Shown: piece by piece, positions 53,500 through 62,935 of the stretch
Layout: every line of letters begins with the position of its first letter
How positions within the stretch are numbered: the first letter of the stretch is position 1
DNA from: Pseudomonas sp. KNUC1026
Lineage (GTDB): Bacteria; Pseudomonadota; Gammaproteobacteria; Pseudomonadales; Pseudomonadaceae
NCBI RefSeq assembly: GCF_021650705.1
Contig: NZ_CP087138.1
Coordinates: 2,790,001-2,854,000, forward strand
DNA length: 64,000 bases
Reading direction: 5' to 3'
Notes under the pieces: model-generated
What the model was told of the DNA's origin: nothing
The model's input: only the letters and a program-made list of their open reading frames with translations
Databases searched by the model: none
Program-made: the position numbers and the translations under genes

Positions 53500-54117
53500 A
53501 TGAACGAACTGATCGCGGTCGCCGCCATCACTGTATTGGCGGTCATCAGCCCAGGCCCGGATTTCGCCATGGTTACGCGCAACAGCTATGCCTTCGGCCG
53601 GCGCAGTGGCCTGTTGGCAGCGCTGGGCATCGCCTGCGGCGTGCAGGTCCACGTTTTCTACACCGTGTTCGGCGTGGCGGTGCTGATCACCCACTCGCCC
53701 ATGCTGTTGATGGCGATGAAGCTGCTGGGCGCAGGTTACCTCGTGTACCTGGGCATCAAGTCGATCACCAACACCGCGACGCTGGCGATAGGCCAGGCTT
53801 CGGGCACACCGCCGTCGACCTGGCAGGCCTTCAGAACCGGCTTCTTCACCAATGCACTGAACCCCAAGACCATGCTCTTCGTGGTAGCCACCTACAGCCA
53901 GGTGGTGCAGCCGGGCAGCAGCCTGGCGCTGAACTTCGCATTGGGGGCCTTCATGTCGTTTTCCCACTGGGCCTGGTTCAGCTTCGTCGCCCTGTTCTTT
54001 TCTGCCGAGGCGCTGCGCAAGCGGATTCTCCAGCAGCAGCACATCGTGGACAAGATCATCGGAACTGCGCTGATTGGTCTGGGGGCCTGCCTGGTAGTGC
54101 CCGGCCTGGGCCGGTAG
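53500..54117 (+). CDS. LysE/RhtB-family amino acid exporter
   Basis: Six-helix exporter of 205 residues. VLAVISPGPDFAMVTRNSYA is the family signature near the N-terminus, followed by LLGAGYLVYLGIKSI and FFTNALNPKTMLFVVATY. It exports amino acids or homoserine-like compounds. It is divergent from a GcvA-like LysR gene, the usual ArgP/LysE-type pairing. Confidence 0.93.
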   Translation: MNELIAVAAITVLAVISPGPDFAMVTRNSYAFGRRSGLLAALGIACGVQVHVFYTVFGVAVLITHSPMLLMAMKLLGAGYLVYLGIKSITNTATLAIGQASGTPPSTWQAFRTGFFTNALNPKTMLFVVATYSQVVQPGSSLALNFALGAFMSFSHWAWFSFVALFFSAEALRKRILQQQHIVDKIIGTALIGLGACLVVPGLGR

Positions 54118-54145
54118 GCGCAACCATCGTTCGGGGCGGCCTGCG

Positions 54146-55378
54146 TCAACCAGCGTGCGCCGGGCCGGTCTCCGGCATCCGCCAGGCGTACAACAGCCCA
54201 CCCATCACCGCTACAGCCGCCAGCGCCAGAAAGGCGGCTTCGTACCCCACCCCGACGATGATGAAGCCCGCCAATGTCGCGCTGAGTGCGGCGCCCAGGC
54301 CCTGGGCGGTGGCGATGGCGCCTTGGCTTACGTTGAAGCGGCCGCTGCCGTGGGTCAGGTCGGCGATCACCACCGGCATCAGCGCGCCATAAATGCCCGC
54401 CCCCACACCGTCCAGGCATTGCACGGCGACCAGGTACCAGGGGTTGGGCGACAGCGTATAAAGGCCGCCGCGCAAGGCCAGGATGGCGAACGCCAGCAGA
54501 AAGATCGGCTTGCGCCCGATGCGATCGGCGCAGCGCCCCACGGCGATGGCCACCGGCACCATCACGCACTGCGCCGCGACGATGCACAGGGCGATCAGCG
54601 AAGTTGCGCTGGATTTGCCGACGATGTGCGTCAATTGCTGGCCGACCGAAGTGAGCATCGCGGCGTTGGCCAGGTGGAACAACGCCGCAAGCACCGCCAG
54701 CAGCATCAGCTTGCGGTTCGAGAGCAGGGCCTGCCAGGCCGATACCGGCGCTTTGTCGTGCTGTTCGGCGGCCATGCCACGGGCCAGGTCGTCATCGATC
54801 TCGTCCGCCGGCAAACGCCAGATCGCCATCAACGATGCTGCGGCCAGCGCCGCCATCAGCCAGAACACCACCAAAGGGCCGAAGACATACGCCAGCCCCG
54901 CCGCGAGTGCGGCAGAGAACGCGTTGCCGGCGTGGTTGAAGCCTTCGTTACGGCCGATATGCCGAGTGAAGTGCCTGGCCCCGACGATGCCCAAGGTGAT
55001 CGCTGCCAGCGCGGGCGCGAACACAGCGCCCGCGATCTGGGCCAACGATTGGGTGGCAGCCACGACCCAGAAATTGCTGACCCATGGCAACGTCACGCAG
55101 CACAGCGTAATCACCAGCGTCGCTGCCAGCAGCAGCCCACGCTTGCCGCGCGTGCGGTCGATCAGCGCACCGGCCGGGGTCTGTGCCACAAGCCCGGCAA
55201 TGCCGGCCAGTGTCATCACCAGCCCGGCGGTGGCTTCGTTCCAGCCCTCTTGAGGGCCGCGCACAGCAATCAGGTAGATCGCAAGATACGGCCCCAGGCC
55301 GTCACGCACATCGGCAAGGGTGAAGTTCAAGGCATCCAGCGCATGGCGCGCGCGTGCAGAAGGCGTGTGGGCAGGCAT
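54146..55378 (-). CDS. MFS transporter
   Basis: Twelve-helix MFS protein of 410 residues. FTLADVRDGLGPYLAIYLIA, TPAGALIDRTRGKRGLLLAA and the second-half motif GRCADRIGRKPIFLLAFAIL are clear. The start MPAHTPSARARHALD is chosen as the first ATG near the first helix. It occupies the place directly after kdpD where kdpE would normally stand. The substrate is unknown. Confidence 0.88.
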   Translation of the reverse strand: MPAHTPSARARHALDALNFTLADVRDGLGPYLAIYLIAVRGPQEGWNEATAGLVMTLAGIAGLVAQTPAGALIDRTRGKRGLLLAATLVITLCCVTLPWVSNFWVVAATQSLAQIAGAVFAPALAAITLGIVGARHFTRHIGRNEGFNHAGNAFSAALAAGLAYVFGPLVVFWLMAALAAASLMAIWRLPADEIDDDLARGMAAEQHDKAPVSAWQALLSNRKLMLLAVLAALFHLANAAMLTSVGQQLTHIVGKSSATSLIALCIVAAQCVMVPVAIAVGRCADRIGRKPIFLLAFAILALRGGLYTLSPNPWYLVAVQCLDGVGAGIYGALMPVVIADLTHGSGRFNVSQGAIATAQGLGAALSATLAGFIIVGVGYEAAFLALAAVAVMGGLLYAWRMPETGPAHAG

Positions 55379-55533
55379 GGGCGTGTCCGTCGTCGGGGGC
55401 CGCCAGCGGCGGGCTGCCGGGCGGTGGAGCTTGGACCGGCAGCGCACGGCACGGTGCCGTTGCGCTTGTGGGTTTTGCCGGTTTTTCTACAAGATACTAC
55501 GTGGCACCCTACGGCAACATGACAGCGCCACGC

Positions 55534-58152
55534 CTAGCCAGGCACCTGCGGCTGGGGATGCAGCGGCAGATGCAGCGTGATGCAGGTGCCCGTGCCCCCC
55601 TCACATTCAGCCACGCTGACCCGCCCACCGTGCGCCCCCACCATCGCCTGGCAGATCGACAACCCCAGCCCGGTGCCCTGCCCGCCTCGGTCGCCACGGG
55701 CCGCGGTGTAGAACATGTCGAAGATCTTGTCCCGTTCGTCCGCGGGAATGCCGGGGCCTTCGTCATTCACCGCCAGGCACAGCTTGCCCTCCCCCTCAAA
55801 AGCCGATACCCGGATGCAGCCCCCTGGCGGCGAAAACCGAGCGGCGTTTTCCAGCACGTTCACCAGCGCCTGTTCGATCAGCGCCGGGTGAGCCCAGAGC
55901 AACGGCAGGCGGTCGCCCGCGTCGACCTGCACGCGCAAGCCGGCCAGCACGCCACGCAGGCGCTGCACTGCCGAGCCGACGATGTCGACGGGCGCGACCC
56001 AGTCACGCGCCAGGCTCAAGGTGCCGTGGCCCATGCGGGTCATGTCGAGCAGGTTCTGGATGTAGCGGTCCAGGCGCTCGCACTCCAGGCGCGTGCCTTC
56101 GAGCAGCTCGGCCTGGTCTTCGGCACTGAGGGCGTCACCCAGCGCTTGCAGGCTTTCGATGCTGCCGCGCATGGCCGTGAGCGGCGTGCGCAGGTCATGA
56201 GACACCGAGGCCAGCAAGGCGCTGCGCAGCTCTTCGGTTTCCCCGCGCAGGCGCACCGCCTCCAGCTCCCGCGCCAGCCGCGCGCGTGCCAGCGCCTGGC
56301 TCAGCGGTTGCGCCAAGGCCATGACCAGGCGCCGGCGCGCGGCCAGAGTCGGTGCCTCGACGGCGGGCCACAGGGCAACCAGCCCCAGCGTGCCTTGCTC
56401 ACCGGCCAGCGGCCACCACCAGGCCTGGCTGGCCGGCAGCGTGCCGGTGCCCACCCCTGCCGCGTGACCGTGCTGCCAGGCCCATTCGGCTGCAGCGCGT
56501 TCCGTTTCTCCCGCGCCGGCCGGGAGTTGCAGGCGGCCCTCGGCATCGCGCTCGTGAACGGTGACCGGCATGTCGCCCCAGTGTTCGAAGTGTTTGCGAG
56601 CAGCCTCAAGCACCGCTTCGTGGTCACTGGCGGCGGCCAGGCGCTGAGGAAGCCCCAGCAGCTCGGCGGTCTGCGCCTGAGTGTCGCGCAGCGCATGCAG
56701 GTGGCGCCGTTGCGCAGTGGCAAGGTTGCCGGTCAGCACCGCCATGAACAGGAAGAACAGCAGGGTGAGCAGGTCTTCGCGCAGGTCGATGCTCAAGGAA
56801 AAGATCGGCTCGATGAAGAGAAAGTCGTAGAGCAAAAACGACAGCGCCGCGCTCACCAGCGCAGGGCCGAGCCCACCGCGCACCGCCACCACCAGCACAC
56901 CGGCCAGCAGCACCAGCGAGATGTTCGGCAGCACCAGCCAGTACGATACGCCCCAGGAGAGCGCCGCCATCAGCGCCGGCACGCCCAGCGCCAGCAGGTA
57001 ATGCCGCGGCCGGCTGGGCAGGCGCAAGCGCCGCCTCGCGGTGTCGCCTGCGCTGTCACGGGCCAGCACCGACACTTCCACCCCCGGCAGCTTGCCGAGC
57101 AAGCGCTGGGCGACACCCGGCCGCCAGCGCCGCGCACGGCTCGCTGCCAGCAGCAGCGCACTGGCCCGGCGTTGCGCGGCATGCCAGCGCAAGGTGCCGG
57201 GCACATCCGTTGAGCGCAGCACCACTACCTCGCCGCCCAGGCGTTCCGCCAGTTGTTGGGCGGCCTGCAAGCGTTGCCGGCTGAGGTCGTCCAACACGGC
57301 GCCGGTGTCAACGTGCACCAGTGACCAAGGCAAGTGGCGCCGTTCGGCCACCCGGCAGCCGTGGCGCACCAGGCGCTCGGCCTGGCCGTCGCCCTGCACC
57401 GCCACCAGCAGGCGGCCGCGCAAGGCGGGCATCGCCAGGCCTTGCTCGCGGTAGTCCTGGGCAAGGTCACCTTCCACCTGCGCGGCGGCGGTCTGCATCG
57501 CCAGCTCGCGCAGCGCCGCCAGGTGTGTGGGCACGAAGAACGCTTCGATCGCCGCGCGCGCCTGCTCGGGCATGTACACCTTGCCCTCGCGCAGGCGCTC
57601 CAGCAGCTCACGCGGTGGCAGGTCGATCAGCACCAGTTCGTGAGCTTCCAGCACCACCCAGTCCGGCACGGTTTCGCGCACGCGCACACCGGTGATGCCG
57701 TGCACCTGGTCGTTGAGGCTTTCGAGGTGCTGCACGTTGACGGTGGTGTGCACGTCGATGCCGGCGGCCAGTAGCTCCTGCACATCCTGCCAGCGCTTGG
57801 CGTGGCGGCTTCCCGGTGCGTTGCTGTGGGCCAGTTCGTCGACCAGCGCCAGCGCCGGGCGCGCCGCCAGCACTGCATCCAGGTCCATGGCTTCGAGCAC
57901 CTGGCCGCGATAGGCCAGGCGTGCCAGCGGCTGGCGCGGCAGGCCGACCAGCAAGGCTTCGGTCTCGGCGCGCCCATGGGTGTGCACCACGGCCGCCAGC
58001 AGGTTCACACCCTGGCGTTGCAGGGCCTGCGCGCCGCGCAGCATGGCGCAGGTCTTGCCGACGCCGGCGCAGGCGCCCAGGTACACCTTCAACCGCCCGC
58101 GCCCGTCAGGCAGGGCGGCCAGCAGGGCATCGGCGCGGGCGGCATCACTCAT
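55534..58152 (-). CDS. kdpD: Sensor histidine kinase KdpD
   Basis: Potassium- and turgor-sensing kinase of 872 residues in the inner membrane. The N-terminal KdpD domain has Walker A YLGACAGVGKTCAML and Walker B ALALVDELAHSN. It is followed by a universal-stress-like domain, four membrane helices (about residues 395-500), a GAF domain, HisKA with SVSHDLRTPLTAMRGSIESL and HATPase with VLENAARFSPPGG and GQGTGLGLSICQAMV. It lies 23 bp after kdpC. No kdpE follows: the next 155 bp show no receiver or DNA-binding domain and then an unrelated MFS gene begins. Confidence 0.96.
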   Translation of the reverse strand: MSDAARADALLAALPDGRGRLKVYLGACAGVGKTCAMLRGAQALQRQGVNLLAAVVHTHGRAETEALLVGLPRQPLARLAYRGQVLEAMDLDAVLAARPALALVDELAHSNAPGSRHAKRWQDVQELLAAGIDVHTTVNVQHLESLNDQVHGITGVRVRETVPDWVVLEAHELVLIDLPPRELLERLREGKVYMPEQARAAIEAFFVPTHLAALRELAMQTAAAQVEGDLAQDYREQGLAMPALRGRLLVAVQGDGQAERLVRHGCRVAERRHLPWSLVHVDTGAVLDDLSRQRLQAAQQLAERLGGEVVVLRSTDVPGTLRWHAAQRRASALLLAASRARRWRPGVAQRLLGKLPGVEVSVLARDSAGDTARRRLRLPSRPRHYLLALGVPALMAALSWGVSYWLVLPNISLVLLAGVLVVAVRGGLGPALVSAALSFLLYDFLFIEPIFSLSIDLREDLLTLLFFLFMAVLTGNLATAQRRHLHALRDTQAQTAELLGLPQRLAAASDHEAVLEAARKHFEHWGDMPVTVHERDAEGRLQLPAGAGETERAAAEWAWQHGHAAGVGTGTLPASQAWWWPLAGEQGTLGLVALWPAVEAPTLAARRRLVMALAQPLSQALARARLARELEAVRLRGETEELRSALLASVSHDLRTPLTAMRGSIESLQALGDALSAEDQAELLEGTRLECERLDRYIQNLLDMTRMGHGTLSLARDWVAPVDIVGSAVQRLRGVLAGLRVQVDAGDRLPLLWAHPALIEQALVNVLENAARFSPPGGCIRVSAFEGEGKLCLAVNDEGPGIPADERDKIFDMFYTAARGDRGGQGTGLGLSICQAMVGAHGGRVSVAECEGGTGTCITLHLPLHPQPQVPG

Positions 58153-58175
58153 GGATCATCCTCTGGGCGCACCGG

Positions 58176-58733
58176 CTAGGGCGCTGATTGCAGTTGTTCC
58201 AGGCCCTGGTTCAAGGCCAGCACGTTGACGGTGGGCGGGCCGATCAGCGGGGCATGCACCTGGCTTTGTATCAGGTCGCTGAGCCGCGCAGGGTCGAGCC
58301 CGCGCGCGGCGGCGATGCGCTTAACCTGCCACAGCGCGGCCTCCGGTGGTAGGTCCGGGTCCAGGCCGCTGGCGGAGGTGGTCAGCAAGGCCAGCGGCAC
58401 CGGGCCATCGCCCTGCCCGGCCAGCCTTGCCGCATCGGCGTCGACGCGCTTGGCCAGCGCCGGGTTGGTGGGCGCCAGGTTGCTGGCCGAGCTGGCCACG
58501 GTGGCGAACGCGCCGGCCGACGGGCGCGGCTGGAACCAGCGGTCGCCGTCGAAGGCCTGGGCAATCAGCGCCGAGCCTTGAACCTGGCCGCTGCCATCGA
58601 GCACCAGGCTGCCGCCGGCCTGCGCCGGGAAGGCCACCTTGGCCACAGCGGTCACGGCCAGCGGATAGGCGACGCCGGTGATCAGGGTGAGCGCAGCCAG
58701 CAAGGTGACTGCGGGGCGGAGAATCGTATTCAT
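58176..58733 (-). CDS. kdpC: Potassium-transporting ATPase subunit KdpC
   Basis: Single-pass subunit of the KdpFABC pump, 185 residues, which stabilises the complex and raises its ATP affinity. The membrane helix is LRPAVTLLAALTLITGVAYP. Periplasmic motifs are RWFQPRPSAGAF, SASNLAPTNPAL, LLTTSASGLDPDLPPEAALW and VNVLALNQGLEQL. It starts 10 bp after the kdpB stop. Confidence 0.96.
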   Translation of the reverse strand: MNTILRPAVTLLAALTLITGVAYPLAVTAVAKVAFPAQAGGSLVLDGSGQVQGSALIAQAFDGDRWFQPRPSAGAFATVASSASNLAPTNPALAKRVDADAARLAGQGDGPVPLALLTTSASGLDPDLPPEAALWQVKRIAAARGLDPARLSDLIQSQVHAPLIGPPTVNVLALNQGLEQLQSAP

Positions 58734-58743
58734 GGGCAGTTCC

Positions 58744-60802
58744 TCAAACCAGGTGCAGGGCGGTGAGCAGCAGGTCGATGGCCTTGATGCCGATGAACGG
58801 CACCACCACCCCACCCAGCCCGTAGATCAGCAGGTTGCGCCGCAACAGGCTGGCGGCATCGCGGGCTTGCGCACGCACGCCGCGCAGCGCCAACGGGATC
58901 AGCGCGATGATGATCAGCGCGTTGAAGACGATGGCCGAGAGGATCGCGCTCTGCGGGCTTTGCAGGTGCATGATGTTCAGCAGGCCCAGTTGCGGGTAGA
59001 TGCTGGCGAACAGCGCCGGCAGGATGGCGAAGTACTTGGCCACATCGTTGGCCACCGAAAAGGTGGTGAGCGCGCCACGGGTCACCAGCAGTTCCTTGCC
59101 GATGCGCACTACATCCAGCAGCTTGGTCGGGTCGCTGTCGAGGTCGACCATGTTGGCTGCCTCGCGCGCCGCCTGGGTGCCTTCGTTCATCGCCACGCCC
59201 ACGTCGGCCTGGGCCAGCGCCGGCGCGTCGTTGGCGCCGTCGCCACACATGGCCACCAGCCGCCCTTGCGCCTGCTCTTCGCGGATGCGTTCGAGCTTCT
59301 TTTGCGGCGTGGCTTCGGCGATCACGTCATCCACCCCGGCCTGAGCGGCGATGGCAGCGGCGGTCAGCGGGTTGTCGCCGGTGACCATCACCGTACGAAT
59401 GCCCATCTTGCGCAATTCGTCGAAGCGCTCGCGGATGCCCGGCTTGACCACATCGGTGAGCTCGATGGCGCCGATCAGGCGCTCGTCGCAGGCGACCAGC
59501 AATGGCGTGCCACCGGCCTGGGCAATGCGTTCGAGTTCACGGGCAAGCGTCGGCGGCAGGTCGGCACGGCTGCGGCCGATGAACCCAAGCAAGGCGTCCA
59601 CGGCGCCCTTGCGGTAGCGCTTGCCCTGGTAGTCGAGCCCGGAGAGGCGGGTTTCGGCGCTGAAGGGCACCGCCTGGGCATCGCCCAGCGCCGGCTGGCT
59701 GAACCGCGCCCAGGCGCTGCACGTAGTCGACCACCGATTTGCCTTCGGCGGTGTCATCGGCCAGCGATGCCAGCAGCGCGGCGTCGGCGGTTTCGGCCTT
59801 GGTCACGCCAGGGGCGGCCAGCAGCGCGGTGCAGCGGCGGTTGCCGAAGGTGATGGTGCCGGTCTTGTCCAGCAACAGCACGTGCACGTCGCCCGCAGCC
59901 TCCACCGCGCGGCCTGACTTGGCGATCACGTTCAGCCGCACCAGGCGGTCCATGCCGGCGATGCCGATGGCCGAGAGCAACCCGCCAATGGTGGTCGGGA
60001 TCAGCGTGACCAGCAGCGCCACCAGGAACACCACCGGCAGGTTGCCGCCTGCGAAGGCTGCGAAAGGCTGAAGGGTCACGACCACCAGCAGGAAGATCAG
60101 GGTCATGCCGATCAGCAGGATGTCGAGCGCGATCTCGTTGGGGGTTTTCTGCCGGCGCGCACCTTCGACCAAGGCGATCATGCGGTCCAGCGTCGACTCG
60201 CCGGGGTTGGCGCTGATGCGCACCAGCAGCCAGTCCGACACCAGGCGGGTGTTGCCGGCGACCGCCGAGCGGTCGCCACCGGATTCGCGGATCACCGGCG
60301 CCGACTCGCCGGTGATGGCGGCCTCATCGACCGCCGCGATGCCTTCGAGCACCTCGCCGTCGCCGGGGATCATCTCGCCGGCTTCCACGCGCACCACATC
60401 ACCCAGGCGCAGGCTGCTGGCCGGCACGTTCTGGAAGCTGCCATTGGCCTCGCGGCGGCGGGCCATGAGGTCGACGCTGCCGGCGCGCAGGCTGTCGGCG
60501 CGGGCCTTGCCACGGCCCTCGGCCAAGGCTTCGGCGAAGTTGGCGAAGAGCACGGTGAACCATAGCCACAGGGCGATCTGCAGGCCGATGCCCAGCGGCA
60601 CCTCGGCATTGGGCAGCAGGCACAGCACGGTGGTGAGCACGGCGGTGAGCGCCACCACCAGCATCACCGGCGAGCGCTTGAGCTGGCGCGGGTCGAGCTT
60701 GACGAAGGCTTGCACAAGCGCCGGGCGCCACAGCGCCAGCAGGCCGGTGGAGGCAGTAGCGGCGTGGGCCACTGCCGGGGACTCATTGACAGGCATGTTC
60801 AT
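58744..60802 (-). CDS. kdpB: Potassium-transporting ATPase subunit KdpB, frame broken once
   Basis: P-type ATPase subunit of the Kdp pump, 685 residues after repair. Visible: TGES in [13 protein letters not shown], phosphorylation site [33 protein letters not shown] in the nucleotide domain, [20 protein letters not shown] and [20 protein letters not shown]. Length and frame show one base too many before codon GCG of [11 protein letters not shown], most simply in the C run at 59709-59711, giving [17 protein letters not shown]. The gene length of 2,058 bases without that base is an exact multiple of three. It lies 9 bp after kdpA. Confidence 0.95.
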
Positions 60803-60811
60803 GATCGGTCC

Positions 60812-62503
60812 TCAGAACCCGCTGCTCAGTTGATCGGCGATCGGGCCCAGCGCGAGGGTGGGCAGGAAAGTCAGGCCGCCCACCACCAGCACAGTGGCGG
60901 TCAGCAGCACGACGAACAGCAGGCCATGGGTGGGGAAGCTGTTGGGGCCGGTCGGCAGGGCTTTTTTCGCCGCCATGCTGCCGGCCAGCGCCAGCACCGG
61001 CAGGATGTAGCCGAAGCGGCCCAGCAGCATGCCCAGGCCCAGCATGATGTTGTGGAAATCGGTGTTGGCGCTGAAGCCACCGAAGGCCGAGCCGTTGTTG
61101 GCGCTGGCCGAGGTATAGGCATACAGCAGCTCGCTGAAGCCGTGCGCCCCGGGGTTGCCCAGCGCGGAGGCAGTGCTCGGCAGGCAGGCGGCGATGGCGC
61201 CCAGCACCAGCACGCCCACCGGCATCACCAGCAAGGTGGCCACCAGCAGCTTGACGTCATGGGCCACCAGCTTCTTGCCCAGGTATTCCGGGGTGCGGCC
61301 GATCATCAGGCCGGCCAGGAACACCGCGATCAGCACGAACAGCAACATGCCGTACAGGCCCGAACCGACACCGCCGAAGATCACCTCACCGAGCATCATG
61401 TTCACCAGCGCGACCATGCCGGTGATGGGGTTGAGGCTGTCGTGCATGCCGTTGACCGAGCCGTTGGAGGCGGCGGTGGTGACCACCGCCCAAAGCGTGG
61501 TGGCGGTGGTGCCGAAGCGGGTTTCCTTGCCTTCCAGCGGCGCGGCCTGTGCCAGGGCGCCGTGCAGGCTGGCCATGGGCTGATATTCGGCCCACAGCGC
61601 AAGCGCACCGCCGAACAGCAGCACCACCAGCATCGAGGCGAAGATCGCCCGGCTTTGGCGCAGGTCTTTCACGTAATGGCCATAGGTGAACACCAGGGCC
61701 GCCGGGATGCTGAGGATGGCCACCAGCTCCAACAGGTTGCTCCAGGCCGTTGGGTTCTCGAACGGGTGCGCCGAGTTCACGCCGAAGAAGCCGCCGCCGT
61801 TGGTGCCCAGCTGCTTGATCGCCACCTGGCTGGCCACCGGCCCTAAAGGCAGGCTCTGGTTGGCGCCTTGCAGCGTGTGTGCATCAACGTAGGCGGCGAA
61901 GGTTTGCGGCACCCCTTGCCACACCAGCACCAGAGCCAACACCAGGCACAGCGGCAACAGACCATAAAGGGTGGCACGGGTGAGGTCGGCCCAGAAGTTG
62001 CCGACGGTGCTGGCCGAGCGCCGCGCAATACCGCGGCTCAGGGCCACCAGCACGGCGATGCCGGTGGCGGCGCTGACGAAGTTCTGCACGGTCAGGCCGA
62101 CCATCTGGCTGAAGTAACTCAGCGAGGCCTCGCCGCTGTAGGCCTGCCAGTTGGTGTTGGTGACGAAACTCACTGCCGTGTTGAACGCCAGCGACGCGTT
62201 GAGCCCCGGCAGGCCCTGTGGGTTGAGCGGCAAGGCGCCCTGCCCCATGAGGATGGCGAACAGCAGCACAAAACCTGCGAAGTTGAAGGCCAGCAGCGCC
62301 AGCGCGTAATGCTTCCAACCCTGCTCCTGACGCGGGTCGACCCCGGCCAGGCGATAGCAGCCGCGCTCGACGCCGCCCAGCAGCGGGTGCAGCCAGGTGC
62401 GCTCGCCTTCCATCACGCGGTAGTAAAAACGGCCCAGCAGCGGCGCAGGGAGCACCACCAGGGCCAGAAACAGCAGGATCAGCCAAACGTCATAACTGTG
62501 CAT
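60812..62503 (-). CDS. kdpA: Potassium-transporting ATPase subunit KdpA
   Basis: Channel-like K+-selective subunit of 563 residues with ten membrane helices and four pore loops. [60 protein letters not shown] and [20 protein letters not shown] are the four selectivity segments. The ATG at 62503 follows a GGAGCG-type site and lies 8 bp after the kdpF stop. Confidence 0.97.
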   Translation of the reverse strand: MHSYDVWLILLFLALVVLPAPLLGRFYYRVMEGERTWLHPLLGGVERGCYRLAGVDPRQEQGWKHYALALLAFNFAGFVLLFAILMGQGALPLNPQGLPGLNASLAFNTAVSFVTNTNWQAYSGEASLSYFSQMVGLTVQNFVSAATGIAVLVALSRGIARRSASTVGNFWADLTRATLYGLLPLCLVLALVLVWQGVPQTFAAYVDAHTLQGANQSLPLGPVASQVAIKQLGTNGGGFFGVNSAHPFENPTAWSNLLELVAILSIPAALVFTYGHYVKDLRQSRAIFASMLVVLLFGGALALWAEYQPMASLHGALAQAAPLEGKETRFGTTATTLWAVVTTAASNGSVNGMHDSLNPITGMVALVNMMLGEVIFGGVGSGLYGMLLFVLIAVFLAGLMIGRTPEYLGKKLVAHDVKLLVATLLVMPVGVLVLGAIAACLPSTASALGNPGAHGFSELLYAYTSASANNGSAFGGFSANTDFHNIMLGLGMLLGRFGYILPVLALAGSMAAKKALPTGPNSFPTHGLLFVVLLTATVLVVGGLTFLPTLALGPIADQLSSGF

Positions 62504-62511
62504 GGCCGCTC

Positions 62512-62601
62512 CTAACCGCGATCGGCGCGCAGCAGCGCCACCAGCAGGTAAGCGAACAGGCCCACAGCCAATAGCAGTGAAACCCCTTGGGTGATGCTCA
62601 T
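62512..62601 (-). CDS. kdpF: Small potassium-ATPase subunit KdpF
   Basis: A 29-residue single-helix protein: [18 protein letters not shown] continues into [11 protein letters not shown]. This is the expected KdpF size and pattern (helix ending in a short basic tail). It stabilises the KdpABC complex in the membrane. It is the first gene of the kdp operon and is easily missed because of its length. Confidence 0.9.
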   Translation of the reverse strand: MSITQGVSLLLAVGLFAYLLVALLRADRG

Positions 62602-62935
62602 TGCGATGACTCCTCGGTACCGGAAGGGTATGAGGCAATCATCAGGCGGGGGCGCGTAAAGGTTCGAGGGCAAGAAAGGCTGTGGCCGTAAAGTTTGCGT
62701 AAAAAAATGCGAGGAGCAGGGCCGTCCAAGATGAAGCGGGACAGGCCAGCGCCAATGACGGCGTTTGTGCAGGCGAGAGCAAGGTGCCGAAAAACAGCGG
62801 TTTAGAGCATTTGCACTACCCCGGGAAACAAGATGAAAATCAATGGTTTAACCGATTTTACCTCACTGTGTTTACTTCCCTGACAGGCAGCCGGATCCTC
62901 TGCGCCACAACAAAAACAAGCAAGGAATATCCCTG
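62602..62935. promoter_or_regulatory. kdp promoter region with phased CGTAAA repeats
   Basis: This divergent gap lies between kdpF and the oxygenase gene. Three direct CGTAAA copies (62655-62660, 62687-62692, 62698-62703) stand 32 and 11 bp apart, about three turns and one turn of the helix, upstream of kdpF. They are candidate KdpE sites. The half nearer the oxygenase gene is AT-rich and has AAGGA before its ATG. No coding frame is convincing. Confidence 0.5.

Noticed and set aside
55379..55533. A remnant of kdpE
   Set aside because: All frames were read; none shows a receiver or winged-helix segment.
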